64,000 bases of DNA from Pedobacter panaciterrae (GCF_013204795.1 NZ_JABMKW010000017.1:868001-932000), one strand, 5' to 3'. Shown: positions 33,114 to 42,022, numbered from the stretch's first letter. Notes: generated by a model not told the origin, from the sequence alone. Made by a program: numbers and translations.

Positions 33114-33593
33114 TTAAATTCCAGGGGTGGTAGGTGGTTTGTTAAATGGATCGTTGAACGGATTATTATTACCAAAAGGGTTGTTTGGATTATTAAAACC
33201 ATTTTGTGCTTCTGCAGCAGATGGGCCTAAATACTTAGCATCACCAAAGCCTAATATAGGATAGAACACAATTGGCAAAATAATAAGTCCGACGGTAAAG
33301 CCTTCTGTTTTTCCGAAACTTTTACTTAGCAGATTCATTAGCCAAACACTAAATACAATATTTACACATGGTATTAATAACCAAAGTATCCATATTGTCG
33401 GTTTACCAACAATTTCGATAAGGACAATTAAATTGTAAATTGGTATTATAGCCGCCCATCCTGGTTTTCCGGCTTTAACGAAGGTTTTCCATAATCCGGC
33501 ATAGACAATAACTAGCACGATTAAACAAAAGAAAACGGTTCCGGCGCCCAATCCGGCGGCGGCTGCTGAAGAGTACTCTGAATTGTAGTCCAT
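33114..33593 (-). CDS. DUF5684-like small membrane protein
   Basis: 159 residues with four hydrophobic segments and the pattern AGKPGWAAIIPIYNLIVLIEIVGKP, which is characteristic of the DUF5684 (signal-peptidase-like neighbour) family. The C-terminal 30 residues are a low-complexity Asn/Pro/Phe stretch (NNPNNPFGNNNPFNDPFNKP) that is probably cytoplasmic and disordered. First of a probable three-gene transcript with DUF2752 and SGNH genes. No function known. Confidence 0.78.
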   Translation of the reverse strand: MDYNSEYSSAAAAGLGAGTVFFCLIVLVIVYAGLWKTFVKAGKPGWAAIIPIYNLIVLIEIVGKPTIWILWLLIPCVNIVFSVWLMNLLSKSFGKTEGFTVGLIILPIVFYPILGFGDAKYLGPSAAEAQNGFNNPNNPFGNNNPFNDPFNKPPTTPGI

Positions 33594-33672
33594 AGGTTTT
33601 TGAGTTTTAATTTATATAAAGATAATCTTTATGTCAAAAAATCAAAATTTCAAATCCCTTTTTCAAGATGAA

Positions 33673-34368
33673 TCAGATCAGCTGCATGCCAAACAGACTG
33701 GCAATATGATTTTTCAGCTTACCTTTAACCTCTTCCATATCTAGCGGATAGCCTAATTCACGTTGTATCGAGGTTACATCCTTATCGTCTATCCCACAAG
33801 GAACAATATTTTTAAAGTAGTTAAGATCTGTATTTACATTGAACGCAAAGCCATGCATGGTTACCCACCTGCTGCACCTTACACCCAATGCACATATTTT
33901 ACGTGCTCTCTCATTATCAGCGTCCAGCCATACTCCTGTATAGCCTGGATACCGACCAGATATAATCCCGTAATCATTCAAGGTTAAAATAACCGCTTCT
34001 TCAAGTGTTCTTAAATAAAGGTGGATATCAGTAAAAAAATTATCCAGATCAAGAATTGGATAACCCACTATTTGCCCTGGCCCATGATATGTTATATCAC
34101 CACCACGGTTAATTTTATAATATTTTGCCTCTTTTTCTAATAAACCTTGTTCATTAAGCAACAAGTTTTCCGGGTGACCACTTTTCCCTAAGGTATATAC
34201 ATGAGGATGCTCACAAAACACCAAAAAATTAGGGGTCTCCAGATTTGTGTTATTTGTTCGGTTTTGTGTTTTCAAAGCCACGCTTTGATTGAACAAAACT
34301 TCCTGTTTATCCCAGGCATCCTGATAATCAACAAGACACCAGTCTATAAATTCAACTTTCTTATTCAT
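33673..34368 (-). CDS. lipB: Octanoyl-[ACP]:protein N-octanoyltransferase LipB
   Basis: Transfers octanoate from ACP to the lipoyl domain lysine of 2-oxoacid dehydrogenases and GcvH, the first step of lipoate synthesis. The 231-residue protein shows the family blocks RGGDITYHGPGQ (about 94-105), the catalytic Lys in ARKICALGVRC (about 153), MHGFAFNVNTDL (about 168) and the thioester Cys in NIVPCGI (about 192-198). It follows the phosphopantetheinyl transferase gene by 11 bp on the same strand; both act on ACP-linked chemistry, so the pairing is sensible. Confidence 0.95.
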   Translation of the reverse strand: MNKKVEFIDWCLVDYQDAWDKQEVLFNQSVALKTQNRTNNTNLETPNFLVFCEHPHVYTLGKSGHPENLLLNEQGLLEKEAKYYKINRGGDITYHGPGQIVGYPILDLDNFFTDIHLYLRTLEEAVILTLNDYGIISGRYPGYTGVWLDADNERARKICALGVRCSRWVTMHGFAFNVNTDLNYFKNIVPCGIDDKDVTSIQRELGYPLDMEEVKGKLKNHIASLFGMQLI

Positions 34369-34379
34369 TTTATGAAAAG

Positions 34380-35021
34380 TTAAGCTACCACGTAACCTAA
34401 CATATAGCCATCGTTAGTTTTAAAATAGTGCACAGTAAGCTCCAAAGCTCCTTCAGGAAGATCAACAAGAGCCTTAAGACTTCCTTCATCTTTAAGCTTA
34501 AAGGGCTTGATATGAATGTCTCGTTTAAACTCCAGTCCCTTTCTCCCATTCCATTTATAGATAGCTTCTTTTGCACACCAGCACACATATAATCCATTAG
34601 TGTTATCACCAATTTGTTTTTGAGCAAGTTCCGAGTCAGACAGAAACTTATTCCTTATGCTCTTTATTTTGTGTTTAATAAGTTCAATATCAACCCCCAC
34701 CTTCTTCTTCTTACCAACAATTACCGACGCGTAATCGTAAGAATGACTTAAAGAAATATGGTATCCGAGGTTAGGAAGATATGGCTTACCGTGCTCATCC
34801 ATGCGGCAGTCGATATATTCTGAAGTATTAAGCATTGTTCTTAATAGCACCCTTGTGCTTAGCCAATGAAGCAACCGCTTTCCATTATTTAACGATGAAA
34901 TCACATCAAGCTCATGCTGCTTCAGTTGTAAACCCGAAATCAGCTGCTCTTCAGTTTCTTCGATTTTCCATACAGCAAGTATGGTATCCTCGTCAATATT
35001 TTTATTAAAAACTACAGGCAT
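34380..35021 (-). CDS. 4'-phosphopantetheinyl transferase superfamily protein
   Basis: Moves the phosphopantetheine arm of CoA onto a Ser of carrier proteins. The 213-residue protein belongs to the Sfp-like group. The Mg-binding block is KVGVDIELIKHK (about 103-114), the second block is YVCWCAKEAIYKWNG (about 145-159), and an N-terminal LSLSHSYDYASVI segment (about 88-100) carries the His of the CoA pocket. Holo-ACP activation for the adjacent LipB or for fatty-acid synthesis is possible. The AcpS function cannot be excluded, as no acpS is in the window. Confidence 0.9.
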   Translation of the reverse strand: MPVVFNKNIDEDTILAVWKIEETEEQLISGLQLKQHELDVISSLNNGKRLLHWLSTRVLLRTMLNTSEYIDCRMDEHGKPYLPNLGYHISLSHSYDYASVIVGKKKKVGVDIELIKHKIKSIRNKFLSDSELAQKQIGDNTNGLYVCWCAKEAIYKWNGRKGLEFKRDIHIKPFKLKDEGSLKALVDLPEGALELTVHYFKTNDGYMLGYVVA

Positions 35022-35041
35022 CTCTATTTTAGAAAACTATG

Positions 35042-35049
35042 CAAAAGTA
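35042..35049 (-). promoter_or_regulatory. Candidate -7 element for the PPTase-lipB transcript
   Basis: On the minus strand the sequence reads TACTTTTG, a match to TAnnTTTG, about 20 bases before the ATG at 35021. The same octamer is seen before sdhC. No -33 TTTG at the right distance. Confidence 0.4.
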
Positions 35050-35088
35050 TCTTAAATTAATCATAATTTCGTCCAAATACTAGATAAA

Positions 35089-35625
35089 ATGATACTGTCC
35101 GACAAACGAATACTGGAAGAAATAGATAAGGGAACCATTATAATAGAGCCTTTTAACCCCGAATGCCTTGGCACAAACTCATACGATGTTCATTTGGGCA
35201 AGTATCTGGCTACTTACAAAGACAGGGTTCTTGATGCAAAAGCACACAATAAAATAGATCATTTCGAAATTCCAAAAGAAGGATATGTGCTACATCCAGG
35301 CACACTGTATCTAGGTGTTACTTTAGAATATACAGAAACCCATGCCCATATTCCCTTTCTTGAAGGAAAATCAAGCACCGGTAGATTGGGAATAGATATC
35401 CATGCAACCGCGGGTAAAGGTGATGTTGGTTTTTGCAATACATGGACATTAGAAATTTCATGCGCACAACCTGTAAGAATATATGCCGGAATGCCAATTG
35501 GCCAATTAATTTACTTTATGGTTCAAGGCGATATTCAAACAATGTATAACACCAAAACTAACGCTAAATACAACAACAAAACCACAAAACCTGTAGAAAG
35601 CATGATGTGGAAGAATAAGTTCTAA
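35089..35625 (+). CDS. dcd: dCTP deaminase
   Basis: Homotrimeric enzyme that deaminates dCTP to dUTP to supply dTMP synthesis. At 178 residues it is full length. The N-terminal SDKRILEEIDKG, the phosphate-binding block LEGKSSTGRLGIDIHATAG (about 90-108) and the catalytic Glu in CNTWTLEI (about 115-122) are present. A bifunctional dCTP deaminase/dUTPase cannot be excluded from the sequence alone. The MG2/plug gene follows 47 bp downstream on the same strand. Confidence 0.93.
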   Translation: MILSDKRILEEIDKGTIIIEPFNPECLGTNSYDVHLGKYLATYKDRVLDAKAHNKIDHFEIPKEGYVLHPGTLYLGVTLEYTETHAHIPFLEGKSSTGRLGIDIHATAGKGDVGFCNTWTLEISCAQPVRIYAGMPIGQLIYFMVQGDIQTMYNTKTNAKYNNKTTKPVESMMWKNKF

Positions 35626-35672
35626 AGTTAATATTTCGTATATTGAGGCTTTATTTGTTAAGGTTCTTATTT

Positions 35673-38357
35673 ATGAAACGTAAGCTAATTCTGCCTTTGT
35701 TACTATGCTTTGGGATACTTATAACTTTTGCTTACAAAGCGGATGACGATCCGTTTAGTGCATTGATAAAGAAACTGGAGGCATATATTGAAAAGTATCC
35801 TCAGGAAAAAGTGCACTTGCATCTTGATAAACCCTTTTATGCCATCGGCGATGACATTTGGTTTAAGGCTTACGTTGTAAATGCTCAAACAGGAAAACCA
35901 TCAACAATCAGCAATGCACTATATGTTGAATTGATCAGCGAAAAAGATTCCGTTAAAAAGCAGATTAAGTTGCCTGTGATTTCGGGATTTACCTGGGGCG
36001 ACTTTAAACTTCCTGATTCTTTTACGGAAGGGAACTATCGAATAAGGGCATATACCCAATGGATGAAGAATGCGGGAACAGAATTCTTTTTCGATAAAAC
36101 CATAAAAATTGGCAATTCATGGGCTAATAATGTTTACACAAACACCAGCTATGCTTTTAGCAAGCAAAATACCGCAGAAAAAGTAGATGCCAACATCAGG
36201 TTTACAGATAAAAAAGGTGTTCCATATGCACAAAGTGATGTCTCATACGAGGTTCAGTTAAACTTCAGAAGCCTGGCAAAAGGAAAAGCAGTAACCAATG
36301 ATCAGGGAGAGGTAAACATCAGTTTTTTAAATACTCAGCCATCTTTGTACAAATCCGGAAAAATTATAGCTACGCTGACTCTTCCAGATAAGAAAAAGAT
36401 GATCAAAGAAATTCCCGTTAAAGCAACATCAAATGCAATAGATGTCCAGTTCTTCCCCGAAAGCGGAAACCTAGTAGAAAGCCTACCTAATAAAATTGGA
36501 ATCAAAGCCGTAAATGCTTCTGGATTGGGCGAAGATGTAAAAGGATCAATAATAGATAACGATGGTCAGGAAGTTACTCAATTTAGCACACAACACTTAG
36601 GAATAGGTAGTTTTATACTCAATCCACAGCCTGGAAGAACTTATGCTGCTAAAGTAAAATATAAAGACGGGTCTGAAAGCACTATAAATCTACCCCGAGT
36701 ATTACCAAGTGGTTATATCATTACGGTAAACAGCAATACGGAAAATGTTGTTGCTAAAGTTTTATTGAGTCCCGATCTAATAGGAAATGGTGAGTTAAAA
36801 CTAGTTGCACAAAACAATGGAAATGTTTATTTCATATCCAAAGCCGCTTCTCAAAAACAAATTATAACCACCTCAATTCCTAAAAAAGATTTGCCATCAG
36901 GCATAATTCAGCTCACCTTATTCTCTGCTCGGAACACTCCCGTTGCAGAGCGCCTTGTTTTTGTAAATAATGTTAAGGACAAGATAACAACAAAGGTTTC
37001 AACCGCTAAAGAAAGCTATGCAAGGAAGGAAAAAGTTAACGTAAATCTTCAGGCAGATTTTGCGGAAAAGCCTGCGCAGGCAAGTTTTTCTATAGCTGTT
37101 ACCAATACTACATCAGTAAAGCCTGACGAAGAAAATGAAAGCAACATTTTTACGACCCTGCTGCTTACTTCAGATCTTATTGGTTACATAGAAAAACCTA
37201 ACTACTACTTTTTACATGATGATCAAAAAACACAACAGGATTTAGATAACCTAATGATAACCCAGGGATGGAGAAGAATATTATGGAAAAATATAATTAA
37301 TAATGCAGGTCCAAATATTCGCTATGAACCAGAAAAATCATTAAAAATCAGCGGAGTAGTTACAAGTTATGGCGGCAAACCTTTACCAAACTCCAAGGTA
37401 TCACTTTTCTCCTCCTCTGGAGGATTGTTCGCAATTGATACATTATCTGATGCACAAGGACGTTTCAATTTCGACAACCTGATCTTTAATGACAGTACTA
37501 AATTCATTGTACAGGCAAGAACCGCAAAAAACAAAAAGAGTGTAGATATAGTTCTTGATGTTGTATCAGGACAGATAGTTACTAAAAATAAAAATACCGG
37601 CGACATAGAGGTGAATGTTAATGAGGCCTTATCAGGATATCTGAAACAAAGTGAAAACTATTTTGACGATCTAACTAAACGCGGAATACTGGAACGTACA
37701 ATTTTGTTAAAAGAGGTGAATATTGTAGAGAAAAAAAATCCAGCTAAAAATTCCTCAAATCTAAATGGTGCCGGTAACGCCGATGCTATTATAACGACAG
37801 ACCAGCTTCAATACTGCACTACATTGTCGCAGTGTTTACAGGGTCGTGTTGCTGGCTTGATTATTAGAAATGGAACTCCATATTTAATGAGAAACAACGG
37901 CACACCAATGTCAATAGTTTTAGATGGTATGCAAATGGAAGGCGATTTTCTGGATAATATTAACCCAATGGATATTGAGACGATTGAAGTATTAAAATCT
38001 GCTGGCAACACTGCAATTTATGGTAGTCGTGGAGGTGGCGGTGTATTAGTCATTACCACTAAACGCGGAGGCGGCTATTCCAGCGCATCTACGTTTACAC
38101 CAGGCATCATTCCTTTCTCGCCCAAAGGATATTATACACCAAGAGAATTCTATTCACCAAAATACGATGCTCCTGATAACAGACCAGATTACAGGACGAC
38201 CATTTACTGGAATCCTAATATTGTCACAAATGAAAGTGGAAAAGCAGCCTTCAACTATTTCAATTCAGATGAACCCGGAACCTACAGAATCGTTATAGAG
38301 GGCATGGATATGCTTGGAAATTTAGCACGTACAGTTTACACCTATGAAGTAAAATAA
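35673..38357 (+). CDS. Large secreted MG2-type protein with TonB plug-like C-terminal domain, no barrel
   Basis: About 894 residues from the ATG at 35673, which begins the signal peptide (MKRKLILPLLL...). A TTG at 35643 adds ten residues and is less likely. Domains: an alpha-2-macroglobulin MG2-like segment with LDKPFYAIGDDIWFKAYV (about 45-62), several Ig-like sandwiches, a carboxypeptidase-regulatory-like unit (ISGVVTSYGGKPLPNSKVSL, about 555), then a plug-like domain (about 695-790) with IVLDGMQMEGD and IYGSRGGGGVLVITTK. There is no outer-membrane barrel afterwards, only about 100 residues. Function unknown; it may bind partners at the outer membrane. Confidence 0.82.
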   Translation: MKRKLILPLLLCFGILITFAYKADDDPFSALIKKLEAYIEKYPQEKVHLHLDKPFYAIGDDIWFKAYVVNAQTGKPSTISNALYVELISEKDSVKKQIKLPVISGFTWGDFKLPDSFTEGNYRIRAYTQWMKNAGTEFFFDKTIKIGNSWANNVYTNTSYAFSKQNTAEKVDANIRFTDKKGVPYAQSDVSYEVQLNFRSLAKGKAVTNDQGEVNISFLNTQPSLYKSGKIIATLTLPDKKKMIKEIPVKATSNAIDVQFFPESGNLVESLPNKIGIKAVNASGLGEDVKGSIIDNDGQEVTQFSTQHLGIGSFILNPQPGRTYAAKVKYKDGSESTINLPRVLPSGYIITVNSNTENVVAKVLLSPDLIGNGELKLVAQNNGNVYFISKAASQKQIITTSIPKKDLPSGIIQLTLFSARNTPVAERLVFVNNVKDKITTKVSTAKESYARKEKVNVNLQADFAEKPAQASFSIAVTNTTSVKPDEENESNIFTTLLLTSDLIGYIEKPNYYFLHDDQKTQQDLDNLMITQGWRRILWKNIINNAGPNIRYEPEKSLKISGVVTSYGGKPLPNSKVSLFSSSGGLFAIDTLSDAQGRFNFDNLIFNDSTKFIVQARTAKNKKSVDIVLDVVSGQIVTKNKNTGDIEVNVNEALSGYLKQSENYFDDLTKRGILERTILLKEVNIVEKKNPAKNSSNLNGAGNADAIITTDQLQYCTTLSQCLQGRVAGLIIRNGTPYLMRNNGTPMSIVLDGMQMEGDFLDNINPMDIETIEVLKSAGNTAIYGSRGGGGVLVITTKRGGGYSSASTFTPGIIPFSPKGYYTPREFYSPKYDAPDNRPDYRTTIYWNPNIVTNESGKAAFNYFNSDEPGTYRIVIEGMDMLGNLARTVYTYEVK

Positions 38358-38363
38358 ATATAA

Positions 38364-39125
38364 ATGAATACAATTAGAGTCACCATAAAAGATCACTTAA
38401 GCATTATCACGCTCGATAGAGGTAAATCTAACGCACTTAACCGTGAAATGATTACTGAATTAAATGACATACTCATAAACATAGCGGGTGATCCCAATAT
38501 TGCTGGTGTAATTATCACCGGCAAAGAACATTTTTTCTCTGCCGGGTTAGACCTTATAGAATTATACAACTATTCAGAAGAAGAAGCTGAATCATTCTGG
38601 CATCTGTTTCTGAATTTTACAGCAACTATAACTGCATTTAAAAAACCACTAATTGCTGCCATAAACGGACACAGCCCTGCCGGCGGATGCGTTATAGCCC
38701 TGGCTTGCGATTATAGAATAATGGCCGAAGGCAAATACATTATCGGGCTAAATGAAGTTCCGGTAGGCATAATTGTACCTAACAGCATTTTTAAGCTGTA
38801 CTCATTCTGGATTGGACAGGCTAATGCTACCAGAAGTCTTTTAGAAGGGAAACTATTTACCCCTGAAGAGGCATTGCAGGTTGGTCTGGTCGACGAGATT
38901 GTAAATCCAGCCAGTATCCTCACAGCTGCCGAGAGAAAGATCAGAAAATACATGGCTATGGAGCGTAATACCTGGGAACAGAGTAAGCTCAACATCAGAA
39001 AAGATTTAATTACAGCAACCAGTGCAGATCAAAGTGAAGCATTGCAAGTAATGCTAAAACAGTGGTGGGCCCCCGCAACCCGTAGCATTTTAAAAACAAT
39101 TATAGATAACCTGCAAAAGAAATAA
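38364..39125 (+). CDS. Enoyl-CoA hydratase/isomerase family, resembling delta3,delta2-enoyl-CoA isomerase
   Basis: Crotonase-fold protein of 253 residues. Oxyanion-hole blocks are FSAGLDLIEL (about 63-72) and INGHSPAGGCVIALACDYRI (about 98-118). The block LNEVPVGIIVP carries the Glu (about 133) expected in the delta3,delta2-enoyl-CoA isomerase group, and PAGGC and CDYRI are very like mitochondrial ECI1. A hydratase would have a second Glu near 111-115, which I do not see. The SDR gene 3 bp downstream is DECR-like, so the pair would move double bonds into position for beta-oxidation of unsaturated acids. Confidence 0.85.
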   Translation: MNTIRVTIKDHLSIITLDRGKSNALNREMITELNDILINIAGDPNIAGVIITGKEHFFSAGLDLIELYNYSEEEAESFWHLFLNFTATITAFKKPLIAAINGHSPAGGCVIALACDYRIMAEGKYIIGLNEVPVGIIVPNSIFKLYSFWIGQANATRSLLEGKLFTPEEALQVGLVDEIVNPASILTAAERKIRKYMAMERNTWEQSKLNIRKDLITATSADQSEALQVMLKQWWAPATRSILKTIIDNLQKK

Positions 39126-39128
39126 GCC

Positions 39129-40004
39129 ATGTTCAATCAGCCAATGTTAAGAGACGATGCCTTAAAAGGAAAAACAATTGTAGTTACGGGTGGTGGTACC
39201 GGTTTAGGGAAAGCCATGGGAACCTATTTTCTGAAATTAGGAGCAAACCTGGTGATCACAAGCCGTAAGCTTGATGTGCTTCAGCAAACAGCTTTAGAAA
39301 TGGAGAAAGAAACTGGCGGAAAAGTCCTCGCGCTAGCTTGCGACGTCAGGGAATATGAACAGGTTGAGCATGTGTTGACCGAGACATTAAAAACCTTTGG
39401 GAAAGTTGATGCACTGCTTAACAATGCCGCTGGTAATTTCATTTCACCAACTGAACGCTTGTCAGCTAATGCTTTTTCTTCGATAATAGATATTGTTTTA
39501 AAGGGCTCTGTAAACTGTACCCTTGCTTTTGGCAAACATTGGATAAAAGAAAAACAAACCGCAAGTGTTTTAAACATTGTTACCACCTATGCTTTTACAG
39601 GCTCTGCATACGTAGTGCCTTCTGCGTGCGCTAAAGGCGGTGTGCTGGCCATGACACGCTCTTTAGCTGTTGAATGGGGCAAGTATGGTATCCGAACAAA
39701 TGCCATTGCCCCTGGCCCCTTTCCTACTAAAGGTGCATGGGAACGGTTATTGCCCGGCGATCTGGCAGAGAAGTTCGATTTCAAGAACAGGGTTCCTTTG
39801 AAACGCGTAGGCGAACATCAGGAACTCGCTAATTTAGCGGCATTTCTAATCAGTGACTTCGCAGGCTACATTAACGGAGAAGTAATTACCATTGATGGCG
39901 GCGAGTGGTTACAAGGGGCTGGTCAGTTTAATGGTCTCGAAGCCATTCCGAATGAGATGTGGGATGCCTTTGAACAAATGACAAGATCAGCAAAGGGAAG
40001 CTAG
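39129..40004 (+). CDS. SDR family oxidoreductase, 2,4-dienoyl-CoA reductase (DECR) type
   Basis: 291-residue Rossmann-fold SDR. The cofactor loop GGGTGLGKAMG (about 21-31) precedes SRK, which favours NADPH. The block NNAAGNFISPTERLS (about 97-111) is a near-signature of DECR1. The usual YxxxK catalytic pair is replaced by SACAK (Ser in place of Tyr, about 161-165), the same change as in animal DECR1. It therefore probably reduces 2,4-dienoyl-CoA to 3-enoyl-CoA, the substrate of the enoyl-CoA isomerase encoded just upstream. This NADPH route differs from the FMN/Fe-S FadH of E. coli. Confidence 0.88.
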   Translation: MFNQPMLRDDALKGKTIVVTGGGTGLGKAMGTYFLKLGANLVITSRKLDVLQQTALEMEKETGGKVLALACDVREYEQVEHVLTETLKTFGKVDALLNNAAGNFISPTERLSANAFSSIIDIVLKGSVNCTLAFGKHWIKEKQTASVLNIVTTYAFTGSAYVVPSACAKGGVLAMTRSLAVEWGKYGIRTNAIAPGPFPTKGAWERLLPGDLAEKFDFKNRVPLKRVGEHQELANLAAFLISDFAGYINGEVITIDGGEWLQGAGQFNGLEAIPNEMWDAFEQMTRSAKGS

Positions 40005-40017
40005 CGCCTATTAAGCC

Positions 40018-41064
40018 TTACCACCTGATTAAAGCACTTGCCCAGGTAAAACCAGAACCAAAAGCCGCAAGACAAACAAGATCTCCATCTTTAATCTTAC
40101 CCTCTTCCCATGCCTCACAGAGTGCAATGGGAACTGAGGCTGCTGTGGTATTTCCGTATTTCTGAATATTATTAAATACCTTGTCGTCACTTAAGCCCAG
40201 TAATTGCTGTACATATTGGCTTATTCTTAGGTTAGCTTGGTGAGGAACCAACATATCAATATCTTTCTCTGTAAGATTGTTGGCGTTTAAAGCTTCTTTT
40301 ATTACTTCCGGGAATTTTACCACTGCTTTTTTAAATACAGCAGGCCCATCCATATAAGGCAATGCGGCACCACTTTCCAACTGTTCTGCGGTCATGAATA
40401 ACCCCCCAAGTTCCTGATCAGGATATCCGGGCTTATCCTTAAGCCATTTATTTGCCGAAGCGCCAGGATAATACATTGCCAAAATCTCTGCATCAGCACC
40501 ATCGCTATGTAAATGTGTGCTTAATATACCCTGGTTCTCTTTCTGGGTAGGTTGTAAAACAACTGCCCCTGCCCCGTCCCCAAATATAACAGAAACATTT
40601 CTGCTCCTTGTTTCAAAATCCATCGCAAACGAATGTTTCTCACTACCCACAACAAGTATGTTCTTATACATGCCTGTTTTTATAAACTGATCTGCTACAG
40701 ATAGTGCATAAACAAATCCTGAACATTGATTTCGGATATCAAGGGCACCTATTTCTTTCATTTTCATTTCGCGCTGCAGCAGAACCCCGCAACCGGGAAA
40801 ATAATAATCAGGACTAAGTGTGGCAAAAATGATGAAGTCAACATCCTGTGCAGTAATGCCAGCACGTTCGATAGCAATTTTGGCAGCCTCAACACCCATC
40901 GTTGTAGTTGTTTCTTCAAGTCTATCCGCAAAACGACGTTCTTTTATTCCGGTACGCTCCTGTATCCATTCATCGTTTGTATCCATAAAACGAGATAAAT
41001 CGTCATTAGAATAAACATTTTTGGGCACATAGTAGCCAATACCGGCAATCTTTGAACGCTGCAT
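40018..41064 (-). CDS. fabH: 3-oxoacyl-ACP synthase III
   Basis: Condenses an acyl-CoA primer with malonyl-ACP to start fatty-acid synthesis. The thiolase-fold protein of 348 residues carries the triad C114 (NQCSGF, with Ser where most FabH proteins have Ala), H275 (VPHQANLRIS) and N305 (YGNTTAAS). Branched-chain primers such as those made through IlvE are usual for this phylum, but the pocket cannot be read from sequence. Convergent with the DECR-like gene (13 bp), divergent from clpS. Confidence 0.93.
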   Translation of the reverse strand: MQRSKIAGIGYYVPKNVYSNDDLSRFMDTNDEWIQERTGIKERRFADRLEETTTTMGVEAAKIAIERAGITAQDVDFIIFATLSPDYYFPGCGVLLQREMKMKEIGALDIRNQCSGFVYALSVADQFIKTGMYKNILVVGSEKHSFAMDFETRSRNVSVIFGDGAGAVVLQPTQKENQGILSTHLHSDGADAEILAMYYPGASANKWLKDKPGYPDQELGGLFMTAEQLESGAALPYMDGPAVFKKAVVKFPEVIKEALNANNLTEKDIDMLVPHQANLRISQYVQQLLGLSDDKVFNNIQKYGNTTAASVPIALCEAWEEGKIKDGDLVCLAAFGSGFTWASALIRW

Positions 41065-41132
41065 TATATTTGAGTTTAGTACAAATTTTAAGCAAAAATA
41101 ACTTTAACTGCAACATTATTTTGAAATAAGCT

Positions 41133-41140
41133 TATTTTTG
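41133..41140 (+). promoter_or_regulatory. Candidate -7 element directly before clpS
   Basis: TATTTTTG matches TAnnTTTG and ends 4 bases before the ATG at 41145, which would make the clpS transcript leaderless. No -33 TTTG at the expected distance. Confidence 0.35.
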
Positions 41141-41144
41141 TAAT

Positions 41145-41426
41145 ATGTCAACAGAAACCAAAGAGGAAACATTTACATTAGAAGAGATCCTTACCTCATT
41201 AAAAACAGTTCACCGCTTAATATTATGGAACGATGATGTAAATACTTTTGATCATGTAATTCATTGCATGATGAAATATCTGGACTATTCTGAAACCCAG
41301 GCAGAAAAAATTGCATGGGAAGTCCATAACAAAGGTAAATGCGCTGTTTTGGAAGGTTCTTTTACTGAAATGGAAGTTTACCGTAAAATTCTTCAGCAGG
41401 AAGGGTTAACAGTATCTGTAGATTAG
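41145..41426 (+). CDS. clpS: ATP-dependent Clp protease adaptor ClpS
   Basis: N-end-rule adaptor that delivers substrates with Leu, Phe, Tyr or Trp at the N-terminus to ClpAP. At 93 residues it is full length. The block LILWNDDVNTFDHVIHCMM (about 26-44) holds the Asn/Asp/His of the N-degron pocket, and the C-terminal KCAVLEGSFTEMEVYRKILQ completes the fold. Its stop codon overlaps the stop of the convergent thioredoxin-like gene within TTAG, so the two 3' ends are nested. Confidence 0.94.
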   Translation: MSTETKEETFTLEEILTSLKTVHRLILWNDDVNTFDHVIHCMMKYLDYSETQAEKIAWEVHNKGKCAVLEGSFTEMEVYRKILQQEGLTVSVD

Positions 41427-42022
41427 GTTAAATCCTTAAATATTTTCGTTAATTCTTGTTGTGTAGTTTGGGTTTTATCCTTTGCGTACCAGCCATGAAG
41501 TTTTTCGGCAATTTCCATCATATCACTGCTGTCTCTTTTCCAACCGGCCAGTAACTCCTGCAGAATGTCAGGTCTTGGGCCCCATTTCTTAACGACATCC
41601 CCTTTTTCATCTAGAATTAATAATACTGGAATGGCCCTGCCACCTTTGGTTAGATGCGCATCAATCAATGGCAAATTTTTATCCCTCAAAACAAACCTGA
41701 GTTCAAATCTATCAGGAAAGCTCGTTGCTATTTTATCAAAAACAGGCACAATCTGCGCTGCATCCCCACACCATCCTTCGGAAATTACCAGAAACCGATA
41801 TTTATTTTTTACGTTGTTAAGCACATTCAGGAATTCCTCATTTAATTTCACCGTTTTATCAACCCTGCTCATTCGTTGCACATTCACTTTAGTGTAATGC
41901 AACATTGCATCAGAATCATCAGGACCTGTGGTTTTATGTTGTAATAAAAGCTCATCAATCAGAATTCTATACTGCTGATAGGTCATCCCGTCGTTAGAAA
42001 AAATATTAGTGTAGTTGATCAT
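41423..42022 (-). CDS. Thioredoxin-like protein with WCGD in place of CxxC
   Basis: 199 residues with a thioredoxin-fold core (about 55-180). The redox motif is reduced to WCGDAAQ: only the first Cys (C85) remains, and the second is replaced, so ordinary dithiol exchange is not possible. The family (Thioredoxin_9-like) is known for this WCGD form. Downstream blocks DKIATSFPDRFELRFVLRDKN and GGRAIPVLLIL have the cis-Pro position. Partner and function unknown. No signal peptide, so cytoplasmic. Confidence 0.87.
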   Translation of the reverse strand: MINYTNIFSNDGMTYQQYRILIDELLLQHKTTGPDDSDAMLHYTKVNVQRMSRVDKTVKLNEEFLNVLNNVKNKYRFLVISEGWCGDAAQIVPVFDKIATSFPDRFELRFVLRDKNLPLIDAHLTKGGRAIPVLLILDEKGDVVKKWGPRPDILQELLAGWKRDSSDMMEIAEKLHGWYAKDKTQTTQQELTKIFKDLT

